Positions 45,632 through 56,082 of a stretch of 64,000 nucleotides of DNA are shown here, piece after piece. Within the stretch, counting starts at the first letter, position 1. Every line of letters begins with the position of its first letter. A program made the position numbers and the translations under genes. The stretch covers positions 149,685,317 to 149,749,316 of the forward strand of contig CM037584.1 of the NCBI GenBank assembly GCA_021018995.1. Direction: 5' to 3'. The notes below the pieces were generated by a model, which saw nothing but the letters and a program-made list of their open reading frames with translations, was not told where the DNA came from and did no database searches. This DNA comes from Chloranthus sessilifolius (taxonomy: Eukaryota; Streptophyta; Magnoliopsida; Chloranthales; Chloranthaceae).

Positions 45632-46440
45632 AACACGGCTAAATCGCACGCATAAACTCACACGCTCAACCCAATCATGCACCATGGTTCCCGCACTTAA
45701 TTCGGATCAAACGACCAGTCTTGAGCGCGTAAACTAATCATCGCCCACTCAAACTAACCCGACCACCTGATTAGGTGCAGCCTAACAAGCGCGTAATCAC
45801 CTCAAGTGCCTAAATCGGTGAGCGCGAATGCCAACAGTCACCCCCACAATGACTGGCCACCGTCCTAATCCTGTGCCCCATGTCGTGCGTTTTACTTGGT
45901 TAAACGATCGGACATTGGCGCTTATTGACCTTCCGACCCTCTGAAACGCGTGCTCCCATTCCGGCCTGTAATTCATTTATGTGCTCGGAGTGAAGTGCAC
46001 AATTCCCCAGAAACACAAAATATGTGCTTAGAACAGCAGGATTATAGGACCAAATTAGGAGACTTTCGATACTAATTACCAACCCAAACTATGCCCATGT
46101 TAAGACCAATCCAAAAATACTCCTGACTTAAAAAAAAATAAACACCCCAAAATAAATTAAAAAATGCCCCCCAACATCATTTATACACTTCAATTAAGAC
46201 CAAACTAAATTAAAAGAGAAAAAAAGAAAAAAAATCCTCCCCATCACTTATGCGCTTGATCTTAGACTAAACTAAACTAAACTAAAAATGCTCCCAACAT
46301 ACCCCAGATTCGAAATAAAATAAACTCAATCGAACCAAACTCGAAGAAATATTAAATAAGAAAAACATCACACCCAAAACAAGTTAAGTAAGCTACAAAA
46401 CAAACTAAAAATTTACTACATAACTACAAGAGGAATTTAA
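45632..46440. other. Promoter-proximal and spacer sequence upstream of the PMD gene
   Basis: 45650-45990 is rich in GCGCGTAAT / GCGCGAAT / ACGCGT words that also mark the element C LTR U3. 46130-46440 is an A-rich spacer without a gene. Confidence 0.45.
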
Positions 46441-46860
46441 AAATGAAATTACTTCATAAATGAATAAATAATTACAAAATACATTGAGGGCATACCCTCT
46501 GAATATACAACTTAAAACAAGAAATTTAAAATCCACACATTCAAGCAATGCCTGAATCCGGATTTATTCGGGAAACCATTGTGAGTTGGGTTGATAGCAC
46601 CAACCCTAGCATTACCTTGCATTCCCAATTCCGTCCATTCCCAACAATCCTTAATAATCACAACTCTTCGGGTTCAATACCCGGGATACAAAACAAAAAG
46701 AAAGAAAAGACATTAATGAACGAAAAAGAATGCCCAAAATCACAAACAAAAAAAATGCCCCAAAACTTCTAAAATCTTAAGCTTGAAATAAAATTTAAAA
46801 CAAAAAAAACAAAGCCTTTGGGCTCACACTTATAAACTATACCTTCTAAACCACAGAGTA
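46440..46860 (-). other. Antisense 3'-end module, copy 2 (no gene body)
   Basis: Minus strand shows GGGAATGGACGGAATTGGGAAT and, about 120 bases on, a hairpin GAGGG-TATG-CCCTC (46486-46499) followed by an AT-rich tail. Parallels the end of the 47.4-47.9 kb unit. A possible TATA-like TTTATAAG lies near 46825-46840. Confidence 0.45.
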
Positions 46861-47400
46861 ACAAGTGTCACACCTTTAAACCCTTCCAATCTAATTAAAT
46901 CCAAACCAAACACATACCTCCTTCGAAAAACCACAATCCATGACTAGCCTAGACGAACCAATAATCATGCAACACTTACCCCTCCAAAAAGATACAAACT
47001 CAAAGCAAAGTAAATAAACCAATAAGATTCAAACGCTTAACACCCATCTAGAAACTTTAAATTAAACCCTAAACTCACACATTTCTAACAAGTGCCATCT
47101 CAAATTAAATAAAAGGACTAAAACAAAATACCCTAAACCTTAAACAAAACAAACAACAAAAAAAACTCTCTAAAGCAAGACCCTGACTTGTTTGGGACCA
47201 AAAAGAAATGCCCCCCCAACAAACCCAAATAGGACCAAGTAAACTCTCTAAACAAAACAAATTAATCTCGGGATAAACCCTCAATAAATCCGAAATGAAT
47301 CCAAAACCCTAAGCAAAATTAAATCCTAAACTATATCAAACCAATTATGCCTGACTAATCCATTAAACAAGTTAAAACAAATAAATAAACACAATAAACA
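46861..47400. other. A-rich spacer in element C
   Basis: No gene, repeat unit or motif recognised; strongly purine (A) biased with poly-A tracts. Confidence 0.5.
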
Positions 47401-47451
47401 AAAAAAATAACACCTTTTTATTTATAATCAAAATTCTGTACATGTATCACC

Positions 47452-47465
47452 GGAGGCATACCTCC
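47452..47465 (-). other. 3'-end hairpin, copy 3
   Basis: Minus strand GGAGG-TATG-CCTCC, followed by GGTGATACATG and then TTATAAATAAA, which could serve as a poly(A) signal. Confidence 0.55.
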
Positions 47466-47665
47466 TAAACTTACAATCCAAAACGAAAACCTATAACCTA
47501 ACTTACAACCAAAAAAGAAAACTGAAAATCTAAAATCAACACAAAGCGAGAAGCAGAGCATCCAATCGGAGGCTTCAGGAAGGATTGGTTGGGTAATACA
47601 TCCCTCCACTTATAACACATTCTCTTCCGCCATCTCTGCCTCCCCAACACTGCCTTCACTGCTCC

Positions 47666-47794
47666 CTAAAAGGGATCGATGTGAAGACTAGGGCCCTCAT
47701 TCCCAATACCGTCCATTCCTAGAATAACACTGTCCCCGAGCATCACCTCAGGGCGAAGATCGCATGAAATAATAAATATAGGAAGAAACGACAT
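47666..47794 (-). CDS. Small antisense reading frame, 42 codons
   Basis: ATG at 47794, TAG at 47666; starts MSFLPIFIISCDLRPE and contains LGDSVILGMDGIGNEGP. It lies about 130 bases downstream of a TATA box (47915-47924) and ahead of a 3' module with hairpin and AATAAA-like signal, so it sits where the coding part of a short transcript would be. The GMDGIGNEG stretch is echoed in the copy 2 module (GGAATGGACGG) and weakly near 41590. No known domain. It may be the collapsed remains of a second PMD-type gene (first and last exons only), or simply leader sequence. Confidence 0.35.
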   Translation of the reverse strand: MSFLPIFIISCDLRPEVMLGDSVILGMDGIGNEGPSLHIDPF

Positions 47795-47914
47795 CTCAAT
47801 CGGACGCTTAGATCACTCGAAATCGCTAAAACATGAACTTTAGAATACAAAATATCTAAAAAAGTAAAACTCGAGACTAAACCAGAGAATGAGAAACAAA
47901 TGAAGGCTCCCTCG

Positions 47915-47924
47915 CTTATATAGA
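47915..47924 (-). promoter_or_regulatory. TATA box of the upstream antisense unit
   Basis: Minus strand TCTATATAAG followed by CGAGGGAGCC and a T/C-rich leader (CATTTGTTTCTCATTCTCTGG). Confidence 0.55.
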
Positions 47925-47929
47925 GTACC

Positions 47930-48320
47930 GACTTAATCACGCGCCCATACATGTGCGCTGAATCCAGTCATGTGCCACACACATTGCACTCAATCCAAAA
48001 CACGCGCTCTGACCCGAGCGCGCAACTGAACCATAGCCCGCGCAGTGATCTGGTGACGCTTTGATCACTCGCTCACTATAGGCCACGCAATCCCATCAAA
48101 CGAGGGCCTCATGCTGCACAATACGAAAGGTCACCCGCCCAATGACCTGGTGACGCCCCGATCATGGGCGAGTGTTTGAACGCATAATTCAATCACCCGC
48201 ACACTCACACACGTGCAAACAACCTTCAAACCTGCGATCGCACACCCAAAAATAGGCGTGTAATCATATTGAGCATCCTAAAATAGGTGCACAATATCTG
48301 ACTTTGAACAGAATCTACAC
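47930..48320. other. GCGC-rich promoter-like region
   Basis: Words such as GAGCGCGCAACTG, GCGTGTAATCA, ACGCATAATTCAATC and CTGGTGACGC recur, as in the element C LTR U3 (GGCGCGTAATTGG, GTCGGTGACTGA). Lies upstream of the TATA box at 47915. Confidence 0.45.
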
Positions 48321-48329
48321 CTTTCACAT

Positions 48330-49380
48330 CTTCTCCACCCCATCTTGATAAAAATTCCCCTGTCCCATTGCGTGGCTTCACACACTATTCAGAAAGAATG
48401 ACACAGCCGCTTACCCTTCTCCCATCATGATCCAGTTAGAGATGGAGAACCCCAATACATAACCCTGTCACTCACGCCCCATCACGATAAATCAATCATG
48501 CCACCACACATCCTCTCGTGAGAAGCCAAAGACGAAGCCAATCACGACGCAATCACAACGTGATCTTACATAACCCAAGATTAGCTAAAGAAAGAAATAA
48601 GACACACCTATCGCGTAAATATCCTACCAGCATCCCATCGCAAACAATGCCCCATAACATCCAGACATAACCCCGACACACATTCATCAATATGTCCCCA
48701 CGCGATACAACTATGACTCTCGTTCCCACCATGAACATGCCCCATCGCGACACAACAATCTCATTTAGTCCTACAACCCCAACACCAATCACACCTCCCC
48801 GAAACCCCTGTCACGAAATTGCACATGGAGTCAAACTTTCTGAGAGTCCCATCGCTAACTATGCTCAACCAACGTCCCATCGCAAACATCACTACCCTAA
48901 AAGCTTAAACAACACCTTCCATGCCATATGATGAAAAGGGAGAAAGCTTGATCGTGTCCCATCGCTAAAAGCAAAGAGTCCTCTTCTCGAATTGCTCGCT
49001 ACGTAATAGTCGCCAGACACTGCTACAACAGAAATGCATGAAGATTCAGGACTCCTCCCATGTCCCTTCAAATTTGACCAATGCCAAGTTCTAGCGCGAA
49101 CATCCTGTCAGAATCCCCCACAATTCACCAGAACTCATCCAGCACGCATCCAGGGAAAGGAAGAACCCCTAAGTCCCATCGCGACATCACTTCCCTAAGA
49201 CGTTTCATCAAACTGATGGCCGCTGGGCCCTACCACAGTGAAAATGAAGAAAGGAAAATAAAAATTCCCCAAAGTCCCATTACGACGTCACAGCGAAAGC
49301 CAGCTGGTCCTGCCACCAACTATATTGAAATCTCGACAACCCATCAGTCCCATCATGGACTACACAATCTACGCACAACA
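48330..49380. repeat. Dispersed GTCCCATCGCGA-type motif array
   Basis: The word (T)CCCATCGC(G/A/T)A and close variants occurs about eleven times (e.g. 48362, 48633, 48741, 48846, 48873, 48956, 49173, 49273, 49347), at irregular spacing of 25-220 bases with unrelated sequence between. The overlapping reading frames are compositional. Confidence 0.6.
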
Positions 49381-50078
49381 TAGGTAAGTATCACCCCCAG
49401 TTAAGTACCACTCCCCTCTCTTTTACTCAATATTTCTTGTAAAAATTGAGTTAGCTATGATTAAGTCAAAATGTTTTCAAAACTCATTTCTCACGACTCG
49501 CGAATCATTGTAGTCCTCCCATAAAAGACAATTATCAGTATTCGCCAAGAAGATTAGATGGAGTATCTGACATGCCAAGTGTCGTCTTGACAACCACACA
49601 AACGGTCGGGTTCACAAATCCCGTACCGGTGGATCTGCTCAGCGATGTCTCGGAAGCCACATTTTCTGTCAATTAACCACCGAATTGATCTTAAGTTAAA
49701 CTCCCAAAATTTCAAAAACTCCCTTACTTCCAAAAGAAAAAAAATCTTTTACTTCTAAAAAAAAATAAAACAATCAAACAACCAAGAGAAGAAACCAAGC
49801 AAAGAAAAAAAGAGACTCACCTACTAAAATTCACTTCAATTACAAGCCCAAACCGGCCATTCCCCTGGGAAATTGAACAATGAGTATATTTAATCTAAGA
49901 ATTTACAAACGCTTATTGGAAAAAGAATGCCTAACGTGCATTGGTGTGAGCAATGATGCGCCCTATCTGACATAACTTGCAAAGGCCTTCAACATTATAT
50001 TACATTATATTATCGATCCTTGGATCTTATGGACATTTGTATGACGCCCCCCGGTACCTCGACTGCATCATACCCTCT
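49381..50078. other. Element C spacer before the tandem repeat
   Basis: No gene; A-rich tracts at 49735-49815. Nothing else recognised. Confidence 0.5.
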
Positions 50079-50312
50079 GTTTGACTGCCCCTTACAGCAG
50101 GTTGCCACATGCGACAGGATGTCCCTTGCACTCACAGATTAGGATATGGCGATTCTCCTTTCCGTTTGATTGTCACTCACAGTAGGTCACGTCACGCGAC
50201 GGGATGCCCCTTACACCCATGGAATAAGATACGCTGACTTCCCCCGTCGACTGTCTATAATAGTAGGTCACGATACACGACAGGATCGCCCCTGGGCATC
50301 CACGGCATAGAA
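50079..50312. repeat. Tandem repeat, about 83 bp, three copies
   Basis: Copies start at 50079, 50164 and 50246 with GT-x-GACTG or GTTTGATTG, share CAGTAGGTCAC and GCGACAGGATG-type words, and diverge strongly, so the array is old. It lies just before the polypurine tract. Confidence 0.75.
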
Positions 50313-50498
50313 CATGCCTTTCGATAGCTACCACTGGGTCCCAAATGCTTCATTTTAGCTTATACTGATAGATAAGAAAGCCAAGCATGTCATGTCAGCA
50401 TCCCTAGTTCATATTTGTGATTTTCCAAGAGAATCGAGAAGACACCTCGAATAAGGGCTGTCTACTTCTTCGATGCGTTCTTACTTCACAAGAGCGCA

Positions 50499-50513
50499 CA
50501 GAAGAGGGGCATC
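50499..50513 (+). other. Element C polypurine tract
   Basis: CAGAAGAGGGGCATC directly before the 3' LTR start. Purine-rich and correctly placed. Confidence 0.65.
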
Positions 50514-53149
50514 CATAGACACCCCCATTTTAACCTCTCGGAATATATAAATTTATTCGATCAACCTTTGACCTCATAACCCTAATGTGGGACCATTTAC
50601 TAAAACAATAGTATATGATTGAACACAGGCTAAAATAATAGCTTTGTGGCTCAGGCTCCATGACCCTAATGTAGGGACCATATACTGAAACAATAGTATA
50701 TGGTTGAACACAGGCTGAAACAATAGCTCTGTGGCTTAGGTCCCAACGTAGGGAGACTATATACTAAAACAATAGTATATAGTCGAAATATAGACTGAAA
50801 TAATAGTATGACATTTCAAACCCCCAAACCCTAACGTAGGGACCATATACTGAAACAATAGTACATGATTGAACACAGGCTGAAATAATAGCTCTATGGC
50901 TTAGATCCCGATGTAGGGAGACTATATACTGAAACAATAGTATAAGGTTAAAATGTAGGCTAAAATAATAGTCTGGCATTTCAGACCTGACTCAGACCCG
51001 GACAATTCCGAATTATGCGCCTAAAACCATGCGCATAATTCGATTGCACGTAAAACCACACACGTGCAATCAATCCCCCTTTCAGACCAGACTTTCTTTC
51101 TCAGACCACTTCGAGACTCGATCATGCGCCTCACATGAAACGCGTAGTTAGATTGAGCGCCCAACCACCGATGCGCAATTGGTCTACGCCCGACCTAGTC
51201 TTAAAGTCCTTGACCCCCAAGCTTCCTTGATCAAGCGCTTCTAAAGTGACGCTTAATCGGATTGCACACTCCAGACCAGGCGCGCAATTAGTCCTAACTT
51301 TGTTAGAACTAGGAAACTCGCTGAGCAAGTTAGTCGGTCACTCACTGAGTCGGTGATCGACCCAAAGCGATTAAGCACCGGGAGACCGGTGCGCAATCCA
51401 ATTAAATGCCTGAACTAGGGCGTTTAATTGGAGAAAAACCTATAAAAGATTTTTTTCTAATTCACCCTAGAGGCTAGGCACATAACACGAGAGAGAACAA
51501 ATTTTTTGGGAATTCTGAAACCAGAGAACTCCGAGAACGAACACATAGAGAAACCTAGTTATGATTTCAAGATTCAAACTTCAAATTTTTGAGATTCCTC
51601 TTCGCAGCCTTGATCTTAGGTAAAAATCTTAGTTTTAAATTTAAGATTTTCCCTTAGTTTCAATTATTAATATTGAATTTTTAGTTTTAGACCGTAAACC
51701 CCTTTTTTTTTAGACCGTAATTTTAATACCTGGTTCTATTTCTTTGAATTTAGAACCAATACTTAATCTGACGACCTAATTCACCGACTATAGACTTCAA
51801 TTCTATTTTAAAATCTTAATCTCCAATCCTATCATTAATCTTTGGTTCTAGTTCTTAGTTTTTAGAACCAATCCTTAATCATACGGCCTGATTTTCTGAT
51901 TCCGGACCCGAATTCAGTCCTTAATTTTTTAAATTCTAGTTTTAATTCCTTAGTTTAATATTTCTAAAACACCAAATATTAATTTAGTTTTTTAAAATTC
52001 TAGTTTCATAATTTAATTCCTCATTATAATCCCGAAAACGACTCGAAAAATTCAAAAATACTACTTTATAATCCAAAATCCAATTTACTTTAATCTCAGC
52101 CACCCGATTTTTCCAAGGGAGCTTATGGAGGGTACTCGGGAACGAGGCCAAACCTCCTTAGCATAGTGGGCCCAAAACCCCTTTTTCTTAAATATTTAGT
52201 AAAATTAATTCATTGCTTCAGTTAGAATTTTAGTATAATATAATTTATTGCTTTAATCAGCATTAGTAAAAGGTAGTTCCTTCATCTCAATTAAAATTTA
52301 GTATAGTTAATTCATTATTTAAATCAGATTTTTTTAGTAACGTTAATTCCTCGACCTGATTAGAAAATTTGATAAAATTAGTTCCTTTATTCTAATTAGA
52401 TTTTTGGTATAGTTAATTCATTGTTTTAATTAGATTTTAATAAAATTAATTCCTTTGTTTTAATTAGAGTTCTAGTAAGTTTAGTTCTCTATTTCAATTA
52501 GAATTGTAGTAGAATTATTATAATTGCTTTACTTAGAATTCTAGTACAATCAGCATGCTTAATTTAATTAGAGTTTTATCAGAATTGATATATCTACATT
52601 CCTAGTATGGTTAGGAGACTAATATTAATTAAACTTCTAGTAACTCTAGGAAACTAAATTAATTAGAATACTAATAAAATTAGAACATTTAAATTAATTA
52701 GACTCCTAGCACAATTAGAAAACTAATATTAATTAGACTTCTAGTAGTATTAGGACACTAAATTAATTAGACTCCAAATAAAGTCATAACTAGACTCACA
52801 ATAGAATTAGAAAATTTAAATCAATCAGAATCACATTAATAACAGGGAAAGAAAAGGACAACTAAACTATCTAAATTATAAGAAGAGCCAATGCTGTTGA
52901 CGTTGACAGGCGGACGACTCAGTAAAGAAGTAACCCACACCCGCTCTAAAGCATGATCACTGACGTGTTGCAGCGTCGTTAAATATCTGCAGCTGGTGAT
53001 CATAATAAACTAGAAATCTTTCTAGAAAACTCCCCTCTTTTATTTTATTTCTAACATTCTAAACACCGCATCGCTAGAGTCCACTTGGACAAAATTGGGC
53101 CACTGATTCAACGGGGACCGAGAGGAACCCAAAAAAGCGCGCACCAACA
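50514..53149 (+). repeat. Element C 3' LTR
   Basis: Starts CATAGACACCCCC, ends GCACCAACA. TATAAAA at 51441. Retains the two segments lost from the 5' LTR (about 51248-51290 and 51540-51590). The long TTAGAATTTTAGTATAATT-type AT array (52190-52830) is shared by all three LTRs of this family. Confidence 0.9.
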
Positions 53150-53154
53150 GTTCT

Positions 53155-53473
53155 GACACTGTAATGTCGATCGATCGACTTATATGTTCAATGGATCGAT
53201 ATATTGGCATTGTACAACACAACCGTCGGCTTTTAAATATATTAAACTATATTAAAAATAATGATGCTTTGGATTTATATGATATTATATTGATAAGTAA
53301 TGATGACTTGTGGGATTATAATAATATATGCATGCGTGGGGATTCCAAACCACCCTCTTAGTTTACCTGATGAAACTAATAAAGGAATTGCTAAATTATA
53401 TTATATTATATTTATCACTTAAGTGTGCATTATCATTATTATTATATAATTTATATTATAATAGTATTATTTT
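53155..53473 (+). mobile_element. LTR B, third segment
   Basis: Continues B after the element C duplication: CGATCGATCGACTTATATG near the start, then AT-rich sequence ending ATTATTTT where F is inserted. Its last five bases ATTTT are the F duplication site. Confidence 0.55.
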
Positions 53474-53744
53474 TGTGACATTCTAAAAATCTGAATCGAA
53501 ACGTGACTGCTTTGGTATGCGTGCCCGGCATGGAAACTAAGACAAAACTAAAATTTTTATATAATAAGAATAATATTGATACTAGAAATTTGTGTGTGTG
53601 GGAAATCATGTGTCACACATGATGTGAATCTGAGACTTGATTAGACCTTTGCTAGAGTACTGCACACCCACGTATAATGTGTGTGCTCAACATCGAAACC
53701 AAACATTAGGAATGAAAATCTCAAAGATATTTCTTTGGTTTTAG

Positions 53745-53754
53745 CTTATATAGG
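53745..53754 (+). promoter_or_regulatory. TATA-like box of LTR F
   Basis: CTTATATAGG, followed by a CT-rich leader (TTTCTTCTCTCTACTTATTTC), about 370 bases before the donor. Confidence 0.5.
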
Positions 53755-54120
53755 AAAGAAGGGGGTTAGAGTTTCTTCTCTCTACTTATTTCTTTTGCTT
53801 CCCATTTGAGTTGGTGTTAGGCTACGAGATTGCGTCGTAGGTATTGCTTAGATCTCGTATTGGTTAACTTGAGTTCCGGAGAACTTCCTTGTGAAAACAA
53901 GGCTTGAGGAACCTTTAGATTCCTGGGTAGATAGATCTAAGTGCGTGAAAGAGTGGGTTTATACATCCTGACCTAATATGGAGAAGTGTGCACCGCTATG
54001 TTAGCGTGGAGTCGCACTTCTAACTCTGTGGATCTCTAACGGTGACAAAATCTCCGATTTCTAATCCGAAACCCACTCTGAGCCATGATCACCATAGGCT
54101 ACGGAATGGACCATAAGGAG

Positions 54121-55472
54121 GTGAGTCTATACATGTTTTCCATGATTCTAAATGTCCTAATATATATATGTGTATTTGTGTATGTGATTCGATGAAGATC
54201 ATCAAAGATCTGGATGAAAATAGGTTAAAAATAACGAATCAGAGAGGTAACAAAAACTGTCAAATTCGAACGATCAATTTAATAATTGATCGATCGAATC
54301 TGGCAAATGGCTTTACAATTCTGAAGGGTTCGAACTATTCGAATTGGGAAATCGATAGTTCGAACAGTGGTTCGATCAATCAAATTTTGAAATCAATCGA
54401 TTGAATTGTATAATATATCTATAGAATAGAAAGTATGATTTGTTTATGTTAAGGCCCGATAAAATTCGAACGATTGAATTTAGAAACTGATCAATCGATT
54501 CCTAAGAATTGATCGATCGAGTTGGGAAATAGATTGATTGAATTCCCCTGTTTTTGTCTATTTTGGTTTTCTGGGAAAAATATTGCAGTACATCGTACCA
54601 GTTGGTTATCTGACATCTCTGACACTTAGTACGGTGTACGTATAGTCTAGGTTAAGATGGGAAGTTCTTGTTTGGGCTTTGGATTTGCTTAGAAATACTT
54701 CGATTTTAGGTAGGGGAAATTCAACTTAACTTGCATCTAATTATGATTTCATGGACTCGTAGGATTTGTATTTTGACACATGATATTTGATTTATGCTTT
54801 AAAGATTCCTAGCATATGAAGAAAGTTCTGTCATTCTGTTATCTGACATATGATATCTGACACCTGATTATTGAAAACTCTAAAAATTGAAATCTGATCA
54901 TTATATTCTGCAATATGTATTATGGTCTGCATGTGATTTAAGCTTCATGTGGCAAATCCCACCGACGCGGCAAGATATCTGTGACCGGCACGGTGGGATA
55001 ACCGTGTATATGTTGTGTACCCGCTTGGCACAAGTTACTCTCATAACGCAGAGGCTTGTTACAATTCCTGCAAATTGTTCATTGAACAACGATGGTTGGG
55101 GTTACCCATCGGCAAACATCAGGCTATCACGTGCTACATATACGGGAGTTATTTAAGTTAGATTTAAGTCAATTAAATGAGGGAAGTATTGCATGTGTGG
55201 GATTTGAGAATCTAAATATTTACCTGGTTTCAAATCTATTCAGTTTTGATAAAAACAAATGAAAATGCATCTGATTTCTGATAATGGGCATCTGATTCCT
55301 GTTAGTTGACACTCAGCATTTGTTTTATTTTTCTCTTATTTTAAATATGTACTCTAGAATCATTTGTTCTGATATATATTCTAAAAACCATGCTCTACAG
55401 TAAAAATGCAATATAATTGAGATTCTTCTACTAAGATTAGACAGTTAGCTCATCCCTGACTCTATGTTATAG
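54121..55472 (+). other. Putative LTR-internal intron of LTR F
   Basis: Donor AAGGAG|GTGAGT and acceptor CTATGTTATAG|GT, 1352 bases apart, with a TTAGCTCATCCC block just before the acceptor as in LTRs A, A2 and D. Upstream of the donor a stop codon lies in the frame that would join, so exon 1 is not open here. Confidence 0.45.
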
Positions 55473-55579
55473 GTTCTGAGGCTCGAGTTGCTGGTGCTGA
55501 GAGTGATCCTGATTATCAGCCAGAGGCTGAGGATAAGGAGGAGAATACTGACATTCCTGTCGATGAGTTCTACCCATAG
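55473..55579 (+). CDS. LTR F terminal mini-exon (acidic tail)
   Basis: Open frame to TAG at 55577-55579: SEARVAGAESDPDYQPEAED..., ending TDIPVDEFYP. This is the clearest version of the shared tail (E/S-D-P-D-Y-x-P-E, then D-I-P-x-x-E-F-Y-P). Enters on the second base of a GGT codon, like A and A2. Strongly acidic, no known domain. It could be a peptide exon, the end of a longer spliced protein, or a conserved RNA element. Confidence 0.45.
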
Positions 55580-55985
55580 TCTCGGTATTTTGACTTGTTA
55601 TTTTTGGGAGTTATGTATGATACATCTGGATTATTGGGCCTGATGGCCCACTCTGTTCTGTATTATATTTTTTGTCGATACTTTTACTTTATAGTTGTAT
55701 ACATTTTAGAGGAACCATAATTGGGAACCATTATTTTGGGTGATGAATAGCCATCACCAGTGGTTCTTCATGGTTCCTTTTTTAGGATATATATGTAGAT
55801 TTGTTATGTATTTACTTTCTTTTATGTTGCACTATTTTATGATGACTCTATCTGCCTTAATAGATGGTGTCTGCTCTGATTTCCGCTACATGAGCAGACA
55901 TGTGTGTATTTTGTTCTGGGGATCGTTGGTGATGATGATCCTGATGGCACAGGTTTACGAGTGCAGAAATTTGGGCTGTCACAGT

Positions 55986-55997
55986 TGGTATCATAGC
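55986..55997 (+). other. Element F primer binding site (initiator Met tRNA)
   Basis: TGGTATCATAGC two bases after the LTR end. Confidence 0.8.
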
Positions 55998-56082
55998 TAT
56001 GGCGTTAGGCCCGAAACCACTAAGACTATGGGCTTGATTATTTTTACAATCTGTACACTAACCTATGTTATTATTTTCACAA

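Larger units (their letters stand above)
18074..53149 (+). mobile_element. Element 'C': 35-kb Tat/Ogre-type Ty3/gypsy element with antisense PMD cargo
   Basis: LTRs 18074-20639 and 50514-53149, duplication GTTCT (18069-18073, 53150-53154). Plus-strand gag, protease, RT, RNase H, a second RNase H and integrase follow in order. The second RNase H and the PHIDTLVDNTAGHE block in RT are marks of the Tat/Ogre lineage. About 10.4 kb of its length is two later insertions (D and E), leaving about 24.7 kb of its own. Between integrase and the 3' LTR are about 10 kb with an antisense intron-containing gene. Many stops: not autonomous now. Confidence 0.9.
53474..55983 (+). repeat. Element F 5' LTR
   Basis: TGTGACATTC ... 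GGGCTGTCACA, 2.5 kb, preceded by ATTTT. TATA-like CTTATATAGG (53745-53754), donor-like AAGGAG|GTGAGT (54120/54121), CGATCGAT block (54250-54545), CCGGCACGGTGGGATA word (54980), acceptor TTATAG (55472) and mini-exon. The CCCCTGTTTTTGTCTATTTT stretch at 54544 is shared with A2. Confidence 0.85.
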
